Assembly: GCA_039545275.1 (NCBI GenBank)
Contig: BCHS01000005.1
Coordinates: 949,459-1,013,458 of the forward strand
Direction: 5' to 3'
From: Pseudomicrostroma phylloplanum
Taxonomy: Eukaryota > Basidiomycota > Exobasidiomycetes > Microstromatales
DNA length: 64,000 nucleotides
Shown: piece by piece, positions 46,340 to 57,600 of the stretch
Numbering within the stretch: position 1 is the first letter of the stretch
Layout: every line of letters begins with the position of its first letter
Program-made: the position numbers and the translations under genes
The notes under the pieces: generated by a model
What the model saw: only the letters and a program-made list of their open reading frames with translations
Told to the model about the DNA's origin: nothing
Databases searched by the model: none

Positions 46340-48659
46340 TCAGTTGATTCGTCTAGCTGTGACCGCATATCTGTTGCGTGGGACGGAAATTTGCTCAGCT
46401 TCTGCTCTGGGCGGGCCCGCAAGGTCATAGGCCATACCTGCTCACCTGATGCCACCAGGATGCCTTTTATCATCCCAGCTTGGTACGACAGCATGCTCGA
46501 AACACTCTTGCAGCGCGTTACCCTCTTGGACCACGATAGTGCCATGTCGCAATGGGACGGATATCATCGTTCGATCATGGAATGGGATCGAGAGGCCCTT
46601 GATCGCGTTGTTCTGGCCCTCTCGATAAGCTCGATTGGGAGTCTCGGAAATCAGGCTGGCGCCCTGCGCAGGCTCATCTGTTGGCGAATTCGCAGTAGTA
46701 TCTGCGACAAAGCGACGCTTGAGGCGGAAGACCATCTGGGCAGGCACCCTTCCTAGGGACAGTGACGACACGATGGGTCCAAGACCGGGCTCACCTGCAA
46801 AGGAAGCGTTGCGTTGAGCTACGTCGGCCATGTGCAAAGTCCGTCTGCTTTCAGTACCCACCGTCATCGTGATAATCTGAGAGAGCCGTCGGAGGTAATT
46901 CGCTTAGCCTGCACTCTTGAGAGAAGGGGGTGACGATAGCACTCACTCATTTTCATGCCTTGCTCATAAGCGCACGGATATAGCTCATTGAAGGGCTTTT
47001 CCAGAGTAGCAACGAGAGCGGTTCTCTCCGCCAGAATCTTCCCCGCTTGAGCCACACAGAGAGGCGCTGCAGCTAAGGGCACCGTTTCCGTAGCTGTCGA
47101 ATGCTTATACTGCTCTCCTACATTCTGGGTATACATTTGTGTCAGAAGTCTTGCTTTGGCCCCGCTGGCGCACGAGCGGTGCATGCTCAACTCGTGACGG
47201 CGCAACTTCAGTTGCCCTCTCCAGAGTCCTTCGAGGTCACTTGCCCTCAAGCGCTTCTGCATGCCTCGTGCTCGTGACAGCACAGGTTGCTGAAATGCCG
47301 AAAAGATATCGTTCGACTCCTGATCTGGTGTGGCCGCGTCGTGGTGCTGGATCGTGTGAATTCTGGCTCCCAAGTAAGGTTCGGGTAAGGTCCATGAAAT
47401 GACTTCTAATGAGCCCTCCCTCCTACGTGAGACAGTGACGTCGAAGCGTGGATTTACGAAAGCATCGTGCAGTAGAGCTTCTCTCGGATCCACATGCGAC
47501 GTGGGCTGAGCGGGGGCCCTTGGCGGCGACACAGTGAGAGCGCAATGCGAGCAGCGTTCCAGTGCAAGATATTCTCGACAGGACAGTCGATGGCAAAGAG
47601 GGCAGAACATTCCTGCGGCACAAGGATCACAGAAGACGGGGCGTACAAGGTCAGCACGTCGAAGCGCACCAAAGGCTGAGGAGGCAGAACTTGCCTTTGA
47701 CGGAACGTTCACGTTGTGGCTGACTGACGGCTCCAGTCGATCTGGCAAAAGAGGCGACCGGTTGGACCGAGAAAGGAATTTGGTGCAGCCCTGCTACTAC
47801 GTTCTTCGGATGTAAAAAGTGTTGTATGAATCGTAAAGACGCTGTAGACGAGGGGAGCTGCCAGAAACCTTCAGAGCACTCTGGCACGAGACATGTCCAC
47901 CCGGCGTCGTAGACTTGAGGGCTTGAGACTTTGCAATGCGAGCACATCTGGGCAGCATCTTGTCGCTCCAATACGTTTTGACGAAAGGCGCTTGACGATT
48001 GGACAGGCAGTCTTTGTCCTTGATCGAACAATGGTTGCATTCTTTGGGAGAGGAATTTGGCGAGGCAAGTTCAGTCTGACTGACACCGACAAGGGGTGTA
48101 CCAATTTTTTGAAACATGCTCACCTCGAAAGATCCCGGTGCATCAGCCTCTGTTGAGCCTGGTCGTGAGACTTCTGTAGCTGACTATGACATAGAGCGGT
48201 GTTTCCGATGGCGGACTCGTCTGACCCAGCTTCAGCAGCGCGAATCTTCCGCTTCAGGTCTTTGATAGCATGACGTTGGGGTACCTCTACCCGTGCTCGG
48301 GGATTCCAGTATGGCTTTTGAGCGTGGGCCTCATCGGAAGGCAGTCCGTCGGTTCCTGGGAGCCACCATGGCTGTCCTTGGCTCTCTACCCACTGGAACC
48401 GGACCTTCCACCTGACCAGGCCGTTCGACTCCTTTTCAGCCCAGCACGCAGTCACTGCATACCAGCCGAGGACGGCAAAGGCACAATTGAGGTCGAAGTC
48501 GATGTGAGGATAGTTCTCTCCTAGAAGAAGTATGATGGGTGTCGAATTGATGTAGCTGGACAAGAGAGCTGCGACCCTAGGATCGTGCCTAGATTGTGAG
48601 GAAGCAAGCTGTGTATGCTGTGCGGAGCCTTCATGGTCATGTTCTTCGGACTCCCCCAT
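46340..48659 (-). CDS. Fungal AlkB-like Fe(II)/2-oxoglutarate-dependent dioxygenase with cysteine-rich domain
   Basis: Six inferred exons (48659-48124, 48041-47713, 47612-46947, 46876-46862, 46794-46446, 46370-46340) give 641 aa. The N-terminal half has RVAALLSSYINSTPIILLLG, GWYAVTACW and a WW pair, then cysteine clusters MCSHCKV...CLVPEC and FCPLCHRLSC...CSHC that probably bind zinc. The catalytic domain has MYTQNVGEQYKHS, then NYHDDGEPGLGPIVSSLSLG (HxD iron ligands), EHAVVP (second His) and RYAVTAR (2-oxoglutarate-binding Arg pattern RxxxTxR). The iron-binding HDD comes from a 15-nt exon. The fifth intron restores the final arginine motif. The donor of intron 2 is the least certain: C|GTGAAC was chosen because it keeps frame. 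The substrate of this family is unknown to me. Confidence 0.8.
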
Positions 48660-49483
48660 GGAGGCGGACTCGCCGGGAATACGTTCTGCCTGGGCATGAC
48701 CGCCGCTATATACCGCGACAGTTTCGTCGTCTCATTTTCAGCTCATCTTTCTTTTCCCTTCATGTCCGAGGTGTTGCGCTTCCCAACACTCACCCGTGCG
48801 ACACCACGACCCTACCGCCTGCTGCCCAAGCATCCCTTGCACTACCAAAGCCTCCCAATAGGTAGCCATAGGACGTCTGGTCGGACAAGACAGGATCTTC
48901 CTGGGGTGCGTGAGCGATGTCTCCTGCGCTTTTCCGGAGCTCAGGATGGCCGCAAAGGGGTCCCACTGTGTAAGAACCGGATTGATATGCACGATAACTG
49001 CGTAAGACATCGAAGACCGGACACTCCCATCAGTGAGCAAGCTTAAAGGTATGGACAGTGGTCCATGGCATACTGACTATGGCAATGACTCGGCTAGCTC
49101 TTGGCGTGTCTCTACCGGCGCGAGCGTGATGTTTGTAACAGAGGAGTTGACCGTGTCAGAGAGCGGACATCAAGCTAGCACGTGCCTGCCTACCTCGCGA
49201 CTGACCGGCCCAGACAGGAGGAGGGTTGGCAGGCCCAGGCCTCCTGTGGCGAGTGGAAGAGTCCAGCATGCAGTCGAGTCGTCAAGGGTGTGTGATGAAT
49301 GGCATTGCCCGGAGTGAAAGGTGAAGTTGTGAATTGAGGCGACGGTAGCGTGCGCCTCTCTGTCTTGGACCTTCCCATCGGAAAGGCGACGCCTCCACAC
49401 CGCCTTCATTTCCACTCCGCCCAGAAAGACGGGAATCTCAGTCCCTCGACTCGACGCAGCTTGGATGCTCTTCTTCCGGTACA
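48660..49483. promoter_or_regulatory. Divergent region between dioxygenase and unknown plus-strand gene
   Basis: 824 bp. On the minus strand a TATATA hexamer (48707-48712) lies about 48 bp upstream of the dioxygenase ATG and is a good TATA-box candidate. No other gene is supported. Confidence 0.5.
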
Positions 49484-50464
49484 ATGGTCCTACAGAACAA
49501 GTACAAGGCAAGGGCGTCCAGGCGCTACCAAGCTCAACGAGGAGGAGCGGCAGGACGACAAGATAGCAACGGTAGAGGAGGCCGAAGCGCCGGAGCGTCC
49601 CACCAACCCGCGCATCAGGACGCGGCTAGTGATGAGGAGCATACGAGCGAGGATGAGACTGGAGACGATGAGGACGACGAGGGGAACACCAGCGGTGTCA
49701 GCCTACAAGGTGCTCCCAGAGGAGGTCAAGGCAGTGTAAGAAGCGATGCTTCAACTTCGCTTGCTGGAGCAGCCGAGACAAAGCAGCCGCGAGGTACTCA
49801 GGGGCCAGAGCGCAGCAAGTATGCGAAGCGCAGGCTGGAAAGTAATGCTTGGAGATTCGAGCGGTTAGAAGGCGAAGAGGGAGCAGAAGGTGAGAGATAG
49901 AGCCCTGGGGAGCCGACGTGCTCCTTTCGACGTCAATGCAGATGTCATGGGGGGCTCATTAATTCACAACCTTGTCCTTTTCCAGATGCATCACCGGAGC
50001 CAGAGATCGATCTCACGGCTGTCTTCCAGAAAGCCAGAATCGCACACCGCGAAGGAAAGGAACACCCAGAGACGCCAGGCGCGAGTCATGGTGATGACCT
50101 AGAGGATGTAGATCACAGTCTAGCATACCTTCATGAGAGAGCATCCACTAGGACGCGAGGAACATCCAGCAAAGTCTCTTTGCCCTCCAGCTCTTCGAAG
50201 TCTCGCATCGAGCTGACCTCTTCATCGCGGGAGGAATACGAGGAAGCTCAAACAGCCAATCGGCAGGCAAAGGAGCGTGGTGATGCAAAGATGAAGATAT
50301 GGGGAAAGCTACAAGACGACCTGAAAGCGAATACTCGGAGCGACAGAGGCGGAAGCACGGATCGCCGGGGTACCGGGGCCGGAGCGGTCCGAGCAAGAGG
50401 CAATGAGAAGGCTAATGTCAAAGCCCTGGACGGAGAAGACTTCCTCGACTCGGTGCTGAGCTAG
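49484..50464 (+). CDS. Conserved-looking hypothetical protein, charged and disordered
   Basis: Two exons (49484-49889 and 49986-50464) give 294 aa; the intron has a GTGAGA donor and a TTTTCCAG acceptor. The N-terminus MVLQNKYKARASRRYQAQRG is basic. It is followed by an acidic patch SEDETGDDEDDEG. The block SKYAKRRLESNAWRFERLE joins across the splice to DASPEPEIDLTAVFQKARI, which looks conserved in style. The C-terminal half is helical and charged (EEYEEAQTANRQAKERGDAK). I do not recognise the family. A nuclear or ribosome-assembly role would be a guess. Exon length closes in frame with a TAG stop. Confidence 0.65.
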
Positions 50465-51148
50465 GAAGCTCTCCATCATGTATCTCATGCTGCTCGCAGC
50501 AGGTGACCTCAGCAGGAACCAGGCACACCATGACCCATTTCCACCCGCTTTCTATATGTCTCCCGGTCTTTCATTGCTTGAGGCTCGGAAACGACCGCAT
50601 ACGCATCACTGTCAATTAGACCTACCGAAGCCTGGGTGATCTGAACGCTGCAGGGGCTTTGGTGAAGCCGATACATTTGACAAGGACGGTCATGCACAGA
50701 TACATGCACACGCCGCTCAGTCGCGGAAGCTCATTGAGCTGAGAGACTCAGCACAGATTTTGACCTCTCACTTACCAACGTTGTATTCTTCGGAATCCTC
50801 ACTCACAGCCGTATACAGGAGCCCACAACACAATCTCCCTCCTCTACCACATCCAAGCACGCCATCCATACACGCTCACCCATCTCACACAGCCAATCCT
50901 GTTAACCCACAACCACTCTCTGGAGCCAGTGCATGTCCATCATGGCATCCGGCCCTTCCTATTGTGCCTCGCCTACTTCAGCTCACGTGCGCACTCATGC
51001 AGCCGTTGATCATATCGGCATTGATCAGCGCTATAAGTGTTTCGAGACAAGACGCAAGCTCTACACAAGCGGAAGTGGATCCTTTGAGGGCCTGAAGATT
51101 TGCCGCAGTGGTCCCAATCGTCTAACTAGGCATGCCATTGTTCCAGAG
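50465..51148. other. Degraded upstream part of an ABC transporter or plain intergenic DNA
   Basis: No complete gene is visible. The reading frame that runs into the ABC relic begins here, but its sequence shows no transmembrane domain, so the membrane part of the transporter seems to be lost. Confidence 0.4.
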
Positions 51149-52001
51149 CCGACTGCCCTCGTTCCCTCGGCTCTTAATCTTCCTGAAGCACCTGCCATCA
51201 TCAACGACATCTGTCTGAACATCCATCAGGGCGCTCGAGTCGGAATCTGCGGACGATCTGGATCTGGAAAGTCCTCTCTTCTAGAAGCTCTGTTGAGGGG
51301 CGTCATCGACTCCCTGATGGAAGGCTCACTATCGCTGAGTGGCATACCGCGCGAGTCTGTCGGCCTCCAGCACTGGAGGGGAAGATTCTCGTACGTCATC
51401 CGGGATCCACTGATTTGGGAGGCATCGCTAAGAGAAGTGCTGTTCGTTCATGATGACGCTGTAAGTCCTGCAGAAGAGCAGCAAGATTCGAGAGCGCTCG
51501 ACGCAGTCGAGCTAGGAGATCTGGTGCGCTCTTATCCTCAGGGTCTTGATACTAGGGTCTCTCCACCTGCCAAGGAGCCTGGACGGAACATCCATGCTGG
51601 AGGATGTCTGACGCTGTAGACATCGCAGTCCCACCTCCTTGACGAGCTAGTCTCCGATTTGGACGAGGCCACTCAAAATCGCTGCCTTGATGTCATCCTG
51701 AACGGCGATCTCTTCAGGAAACGGACAGTGCTCGCAGTCTCTCATCGTATCGGTGACTGAGAAGAAGAACAGGCCAGCCGAATCGACCTCGTCCGCTCAC
51801 TGAATGGTTTCCCCAGCCTTCATCGGTTCTTTCGATCACATACTGCTCTTCGATGATGGATGCATAGTCGAAGCAGGATCTCCGGCAGAACTTCTCGCTC
51901 GCGAGGGCATGTTCAAGAGACCATGGCAACTGCACGGCTGTCAGCCTGTATTCTGCCTTGAAAGAGGGGCTCGTGAGTTACAACCGGCCGGCCATCTGTG
52001 A
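51149..52001 (+). pseudogene. Relic of an ABCC-type ABC transporter C-terminal nucleotide-binding domain
   Basis: The Walker A motif GICGRSGSGKSSLLEALL and a Q-loop-like stretch (RFSYVIRDPLIWEASLREVL) are clear. Just where the LSGGQ signature should be, the frame reads NIHAGGCLTL and then a TAG stop at 51617-51619. The same frame continues after the stop with LLDELVSDLDEATQNRCLDV (degenerate Walker B/D-loop) and LAVSHRIG (H-loop). After an intron-like gap comes DHILLFDDGCIVEAGSPAELL, the usual ABC C-terminus. So the domain has a stop, a lost signature and no membrane domain upstream. It is a decayed fragment, not a working transporter. The family assignment rests on the MRP/ABCC-like order and wording of these motifs. 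Confidence 0.82.
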
Positions 52002-53247
52002 ACATGTCGCAGGGAGTTGTTCAGCTCCACCGAACGCGGGGGGCGCTGGTGCCCGATCCTGACATGCTTTAGTGCAGTATGTTATCCAGAAGACGCTGGC
52101 TCCGTGACTTACTCGTGCGTGGAATATTGCTGACTGTGAATCCTCCCCATGTCGACTTTACTGTGTCATATTGTACAGCACTTCGACTACTCCCGAAACA
52201 TTTACTTCATTGGCCCAGAAATACGTTTTACAGTAATTCTTACAGTCCTACTGGAATCAGAGAAGACTCAAATCAGTCCCGGAAGGCGCGAAACACGCGA
52301 GTGAGTCGGTTCTGCAGACAATTTGGGAACTTTTGAATAAACGCGTGGTTCTCGGCGACCCCAGAGGAGCAGTGTCTTCTCCAAAGGTTCTTGCACAACT
52401 GTCATGGGTGTCCAGAGTCTGACTACCCTAAAGCGCGACAGCCCATTCAGGCGAAAGCACAGAACATAGTCGTTCAGGCGATTTCGCCAGGCATGAAAAA
52501 GGTCTACTGTATTGCACTGTCTCTTTACAGTGACAGATATTGCTCTCTCGCGACTCAAGCAAACCTTTGCAGCAACCGAGTGAAGGCGCAGGCTGTAGTG
52601 AGGCTCACGGTGAATTGGACAACAGGTGCTTCATCCGCGTGACGACGTACTTCCACCAAGAGACACTGTGTGAGGAAGCGTGTGTTGCAGCTCACTGTGT
52701 CAAACCTACTCCAAAGATAATGTGAGTCTGCCAGGCAGTCCTACTCCACAGTGACCTCCAAATGCGTCATCTTACGACATGTGGTCAATGATCCATTCTT
52801 GCAGTCGATTGTCAAACCCTCGGAGAGGTGCGTACAGTTGCAAATTAATGCGTGAGAACAGCGTTGCGATGGCGCAATCAATCTAACACGACGTGCGCCA
52901 CTGTTGATGGTCATGCCATGCAAGAGTGACTGCTTGCGGATGATGGACAGCAATGCAAGAGCCAATGTACGCTTGATGCTCAAAGAGCCTGCGCCAAATA
53001 CTCTTTCTGTCACCCAGTCCCAGCCAGATGAGTTTCAAAATGGCCGCCTCGATCGAGGTTTGGCGACCTGCCTCGTACTTTGGCAGACTGAGGGTGAAAG
53101 CAAAGCGAGCTTGAGCCACTCTCAGAGTCCAGAAGAGTGAGGCACTGCCAAAGCTGAGTTTGCAAATTGCTATACCACTTTTGCCTTGGCTAGGTCTTGA
53201 AATTGCGTGCCACCTGAAGGCAAGAATTGAATGAGTGACACAAAGCG

Positions 53248-53295
53248 TACTCCACGTTGCATGCGACTGCGTAATTTCGCATTGTGATCTATGAA
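53248..53295 (+). repeat. Dispersed repeat family, copy 1
   Basis: Reads TACTCCACGTTGCATGCGA, then GCGTAAT and a later ATCTATGAA. It shares order and spacing with the copies at 53537 and 54585 but is more diverged. Confidence 0.65.
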
Positions 53296-53536
53296 CGTTT
53301 GTGAACGGTTGCGTCATCATTGCTCAGATGCGGTGTTCTGCAGGACAATACGTAAAAGCAGCAGTCAAAGCGCGTATAGTAGAGCTGCACGACTTGTGTA
53401 AAATGACCATAGTCACACCATGCTGGAGCCGTTGCCGCCGGCAAAGTGATAACAACAGACGTATGAGAACTAGCAGAGCTGCAACTGCCATATATGGAGC
53501 AAAAGCGTCTCTTGAGGTCACTTCCAAAGGCAGCTA

Positions 53537-53576
53537 TACTCCACATTGCATGCGAAAGGGTAATCTTTGCAGATAG
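53537..53576 (+). repeat. Dispersed repeat family, copy 2
   Basis: Reads TACTCCACATTGCATGCGA, then GGGTAATCTTTGCAGATAG. It is followed by GCGTAAAGTTGCAG, one of the shorter recurrent motifs. Confidence 0.75.
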
Positions 53577-54179
53577 TGCGTAAAGTTGCAGATCAAGTGA
53601 GTGACTTTCTTGGTCAATTGCGCAATAATTGCAGGAACCGCGTAATCTTGCATAGCAAATGAGTAAAATTGCAGTACATCACGTGAATCTCATTCACAAT
53701 ATAGCTGCCTTCAAGGCTGACCTTGGGAAGCAGCTTCACTTCCAGGCGGCTGTAGCTGTCTTGGCTCTCACACGTCTATTGTGCAATCTCTGACAGCGGC
53801 AGTGTCTCCTGTATGGTCTGGTTATTATGATTCTATGCAATTCTTGCAAAATTACGCGACCGGAGTGTTGCTTTGAGATCGCGCAAGCGGGCGCATCGCG
53901 GAGTATCTGGTGTGAGATGCACACACTATCTATACTCTTCGTCACTCAATTCTAGCCAAATGTATGTCAAATTACCAGGTTGACTGGAAGTCTGGCAGCC
54001 TGCCTGAGAATCCGGCGGTCTGAGCATGATTTCACGCCATAGAATAGCCAAGCTCAGGCAATACAGCAGTGTAATGCGGCCAAAATTGAATTTGCATCCT
54101 GCCAAAATATTTTTGTTCTGGCTGAACTCTGGGCACAGTGGCTAATTCGACGCGCATGTGCCCCAGATTGAGTGACGAG

Positions 54180-54196
54180 AAGAGTACTGTACTCTT
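54180..54196. repeat. Perfect 8-bp inverted repeat around a TACTGTAC site
   Basis: AAGAGTAC, one T, then GTACTCTT. The arms are exact reverse complements. The site is one of the recurrent 8-mers in this region. Confidence 0.85.
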
Positions 54197-54584
54197 AGCG
54201 CACATCAACCACAAGCTGAGCAGCCTTTTTGCTTCGCAAATGCACGGCTTTTTGCGGTGGACGAAAGTTGCGCAATTTGGCAAAGGTCTTGGTATTCAGC
54301 ACGATGCAGCAGTGTTAGAAGAAAGAGAGATGGGAGACTGGAGTAAAAGTGAAGAGAATGAGGAAGTTGTGCAATCAGACACGCAACAGAGCTCGCTGTC
54401 AGCAGTCTCAGATTCAATGTCACTGGCGTGAGTTTTCGCGATGCAATGCAACACTACGCAATTGATTTGCTGCTTTTACGCAGCTGCTGCAACGATTACG
54501 CGCTGACTGCAACTATTACTCGCCCTTTGTGCGTTTCTACGCATCTAATGGAATAATTACTCATTGCGGGGCAACGGGGAGTGA

Positions 54585-54624
54585 TACTCCACATTGCAGC
54601 GAGAAGAGTAATCTATGAAGATAG
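54585..54624 (+). repeat. Dispersed repeat family, copy 3
   Basis: Reads TACTCCACATTGCAGCGA, then GAGTAATCTATGAAGATAG. It aligns over about 40 bp with copy 2 with few differences. Confidence 0.75.
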
Positions 54625-57600
54625 GGCATGATTTGGCAGCTCTAATGGAGTATCTGTGCCTCCGATTGCGTGGTAGATGCAACAAGCATGTTCGGTAATA
54701 ATGCACAGCAAACGAGTAGACTTGCAGCGACCTGCGTAAAACTAATACCGGCTATCCCCGCCTTTGGGACTAGCTCCTGCAAAAGTTATTGGCTCACTTG
54801 CTTGTCTCTGCCTCACCAATCACACTGCTGTCCTTGATCCGCAGACATAATACTGACTTCAGGCTGACAATCCTCTTGTCACTTGACGCAAACTTTGTTG
54901 TTGTCACTGTCAGCATTGGTGTGCGAAAGTACGCATCTATGCAAAAAACACGCACTTCAATGTCTCATTCCCCCGCTGAATAAACGAAGAGTATCGCAGT
55001 AGTTCAGGGCGCAGCAGATGGACCGCTTCAGCTGAATTTCGAGCCTCACAGCCTACCTTTCCAGCAAGAACGCATTGGCCGACTGCTTGGGAGGATATCG
55101 ACTTGCCCCGCAAGTTCTGAGGCAGGGAAGTTCGTGTTCTGTACTGTACTATAGCCGAAATTGCCAAACTTGAGGATGCAGGAGCCATGACCAATTAAAG
55201 TTTGCTGACTGATCACTGTATGAATCTGATGCCCAGCTGGCGGAGATCGAGAGTTGAAAACTGTTCGGTCCGCACTGCTGACAGCTCGCTTGACGAAGTT
55301 CCTTTCTTCTGCAAAGCTCTGTCCACAAGACTCTGATGTGGTGCGTGCCACTGGAAAAGGACGAAGAAGGCTCGTCGGTAAGAGGTTGATGTGCTGATCC
55401 GAAATGCATTTTGGCAGCATGCCTTTCAAGACCGCATCACACTGTCCGAGTGTTTGACTTGGGCTACTGTTTCTTTTGATTCCAGGCTCTGATTGCCAGA
55501 TTCCGAGGCAAGCTGTGGAGTTCCTTGTCAGCCTGTTAGTCTAACAAAAGAAGTCAACGCTTCTGAGCCTTGTCTTCCTGTACTGGCCAAAGCATTATAC
55601 TGTACAACAGCAACCCGCGACATTGCCGTGGAGCAGCCCCTCCTGCTATCTTTTCATTCTTGCGTTGCCGGCAACTGCGTAGGCTTCCACTGTCAGTGGA
55701 TAGTGAGCGCCTTCTTTCCGCCTGTAGCGGCATTGACAGCCATTGGATGATACATTATTGCACATCATCGAGCAACTGCATACCAGAGACACTGTACATA
55801 CTTTGTTGTTGAAGCGAGCCAACTTACGCATCTGCTCTTGAAATGGAGCCGCCATTCAAATGCGCCTACCCGCCCGTGCGCGCCTGAGCACGCTTGTGCT
55901 TGTCTGTGCGCAACAAGCTTACAGGAATGCCCGGATGGCGCATCCTCGTCATCGGCCAGGACAACTTCCATCAGACTCAAAATCAAAACAAAGTATACGC
56001 TCACATGGGGCTACACAGTGCAGTTTACCGTCATCGAATGGGCCTCTTCTACGCCGACTACCGGCCATCTGAAAGTGGCAGGCAGAGGAACCTGATTCCA
56101 GGTGCACAATCTTCTACCATTTTTGACAGCCAGTCACATTCTCCGCTCAGCTCCTCTGCCAACAAGCTTGGCACTTCTATAACATGTCCGAGAGAGCGTT
56201 CCAGCCGTATAGGTTTCACTTACTGCAACCTCTGTACTGTACAGTCCGTGCTGAGCATTGCAAAGTGTTCGAGTACTGTAGGGCGCCCCCGACAAGACCC
56301 AGGGGCCCTAAGGTGAGAATGCCGAGGTCGTTGAAAAAGCCTGGTGCTGTACAGTACGTTACTGTAATTTGCCAACAAGAGTACTTGACCTATACAAGTC
56401 TCCGTGGTACTGTATCACAAGTATAGTACATTCCACGCATGTTCTGTGTGCACGACTGCTTGATGCGTCAGTGTCCAATCTCGACACTGTCTAGTACATG
56501 TACTGTACTGAGTACCGTAGGCACTCACAAGGTCAATGTCATCGGAAGCCGAAACTTGTCCCTTTGTCCTGATGCTACAGTGTTGCTCAAATGAGACTGC
56601 TGCTCTGCTATTCGGGCCCAACTGTATTTAGCCAACATCATCGCCTGGGCGATCCTCAAGATCATCGGCTGGATGGGGTCGCGAACGAAACACGTTCACG
56701 CGATCACGATTCATGCGAATATGTGAGTGGCTGCTGTGAGACATTACTGTGATGGCTAAGTCTCGCGTTTGGGTCGGCCTGCCCCGGGTGCTCTCGGTGG
56801 CAGGACCGGCTGACGTCCTAACTTTCTAGACAAGTTCTGAGGAAGCCACTCGTTCACCATGTCCGCTACGGTACAGTACAAGCTATCTCCACTATAATAT
56901 CCTATGGCTTGCCCAACCCTAAGCAGAGCGATTTGCCAGACTGAATCTGCCCTCCTGAGATCCATCTCGAGGTACAGTACTGCGCTGATGTGATCCATTG
57001 GCCCTCCAGGTGGCAATTGCGGTGTCTGGAGCAAATGTTTGTCAGCAGTCGCATGCGCTCTTCTCTTTATGTTTGTCCGTAGGAGCTCTAACGTAAATAC
57101 TCACGATTTTGCGCCGCACATGTACCCCAACAATCTCTCCGCCATAGACTCTGCCTTCATGGACTGAGTCAGCTCACGGAGGTCAACCTCTTAAAGAGCC
57201 AATCGTGTTCGGAGCCCCATGTCTGCAGTGACGAACTTCGCAAAGTCGTGGCTCCTCCACAGCCCCCCCTGAACAATGCATCCCCGTCGTCGCTTACACC
57301 GCGGTCAGCTGGCGCTTTGAGTGTGATCGACGAACAATAGATCGCGCCTCGGTGGCTGAGGTCGACATCTTCGAGTAGAAGTGCGTCAAACTGCCCTCAG
57401 GCATGTGGCATTGCAGCAGTACGGTCGCCTCGCGCACCACGCGTTTTGTGTGTTGTCAACACGGTCTCAAGAATCCGCCGCTGAGCCTAGCGAGGGGCAG
57501 AAACGTGAGCTGGGCACCGGCAGAGACCTCCTTTCCTGCTGCAGTCAGCATGTGATTGGTGCCAGAACACTATTCGCCACCTGTGCATCTCCGAAAACAC

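Noticed and set aside
46309..46545. Alternative frame through the end of the dioxygenase gene
   Set aside because: Splicing from 46446 to 46370 restores the conserved arginine motif; the unspliced reading has no family match.
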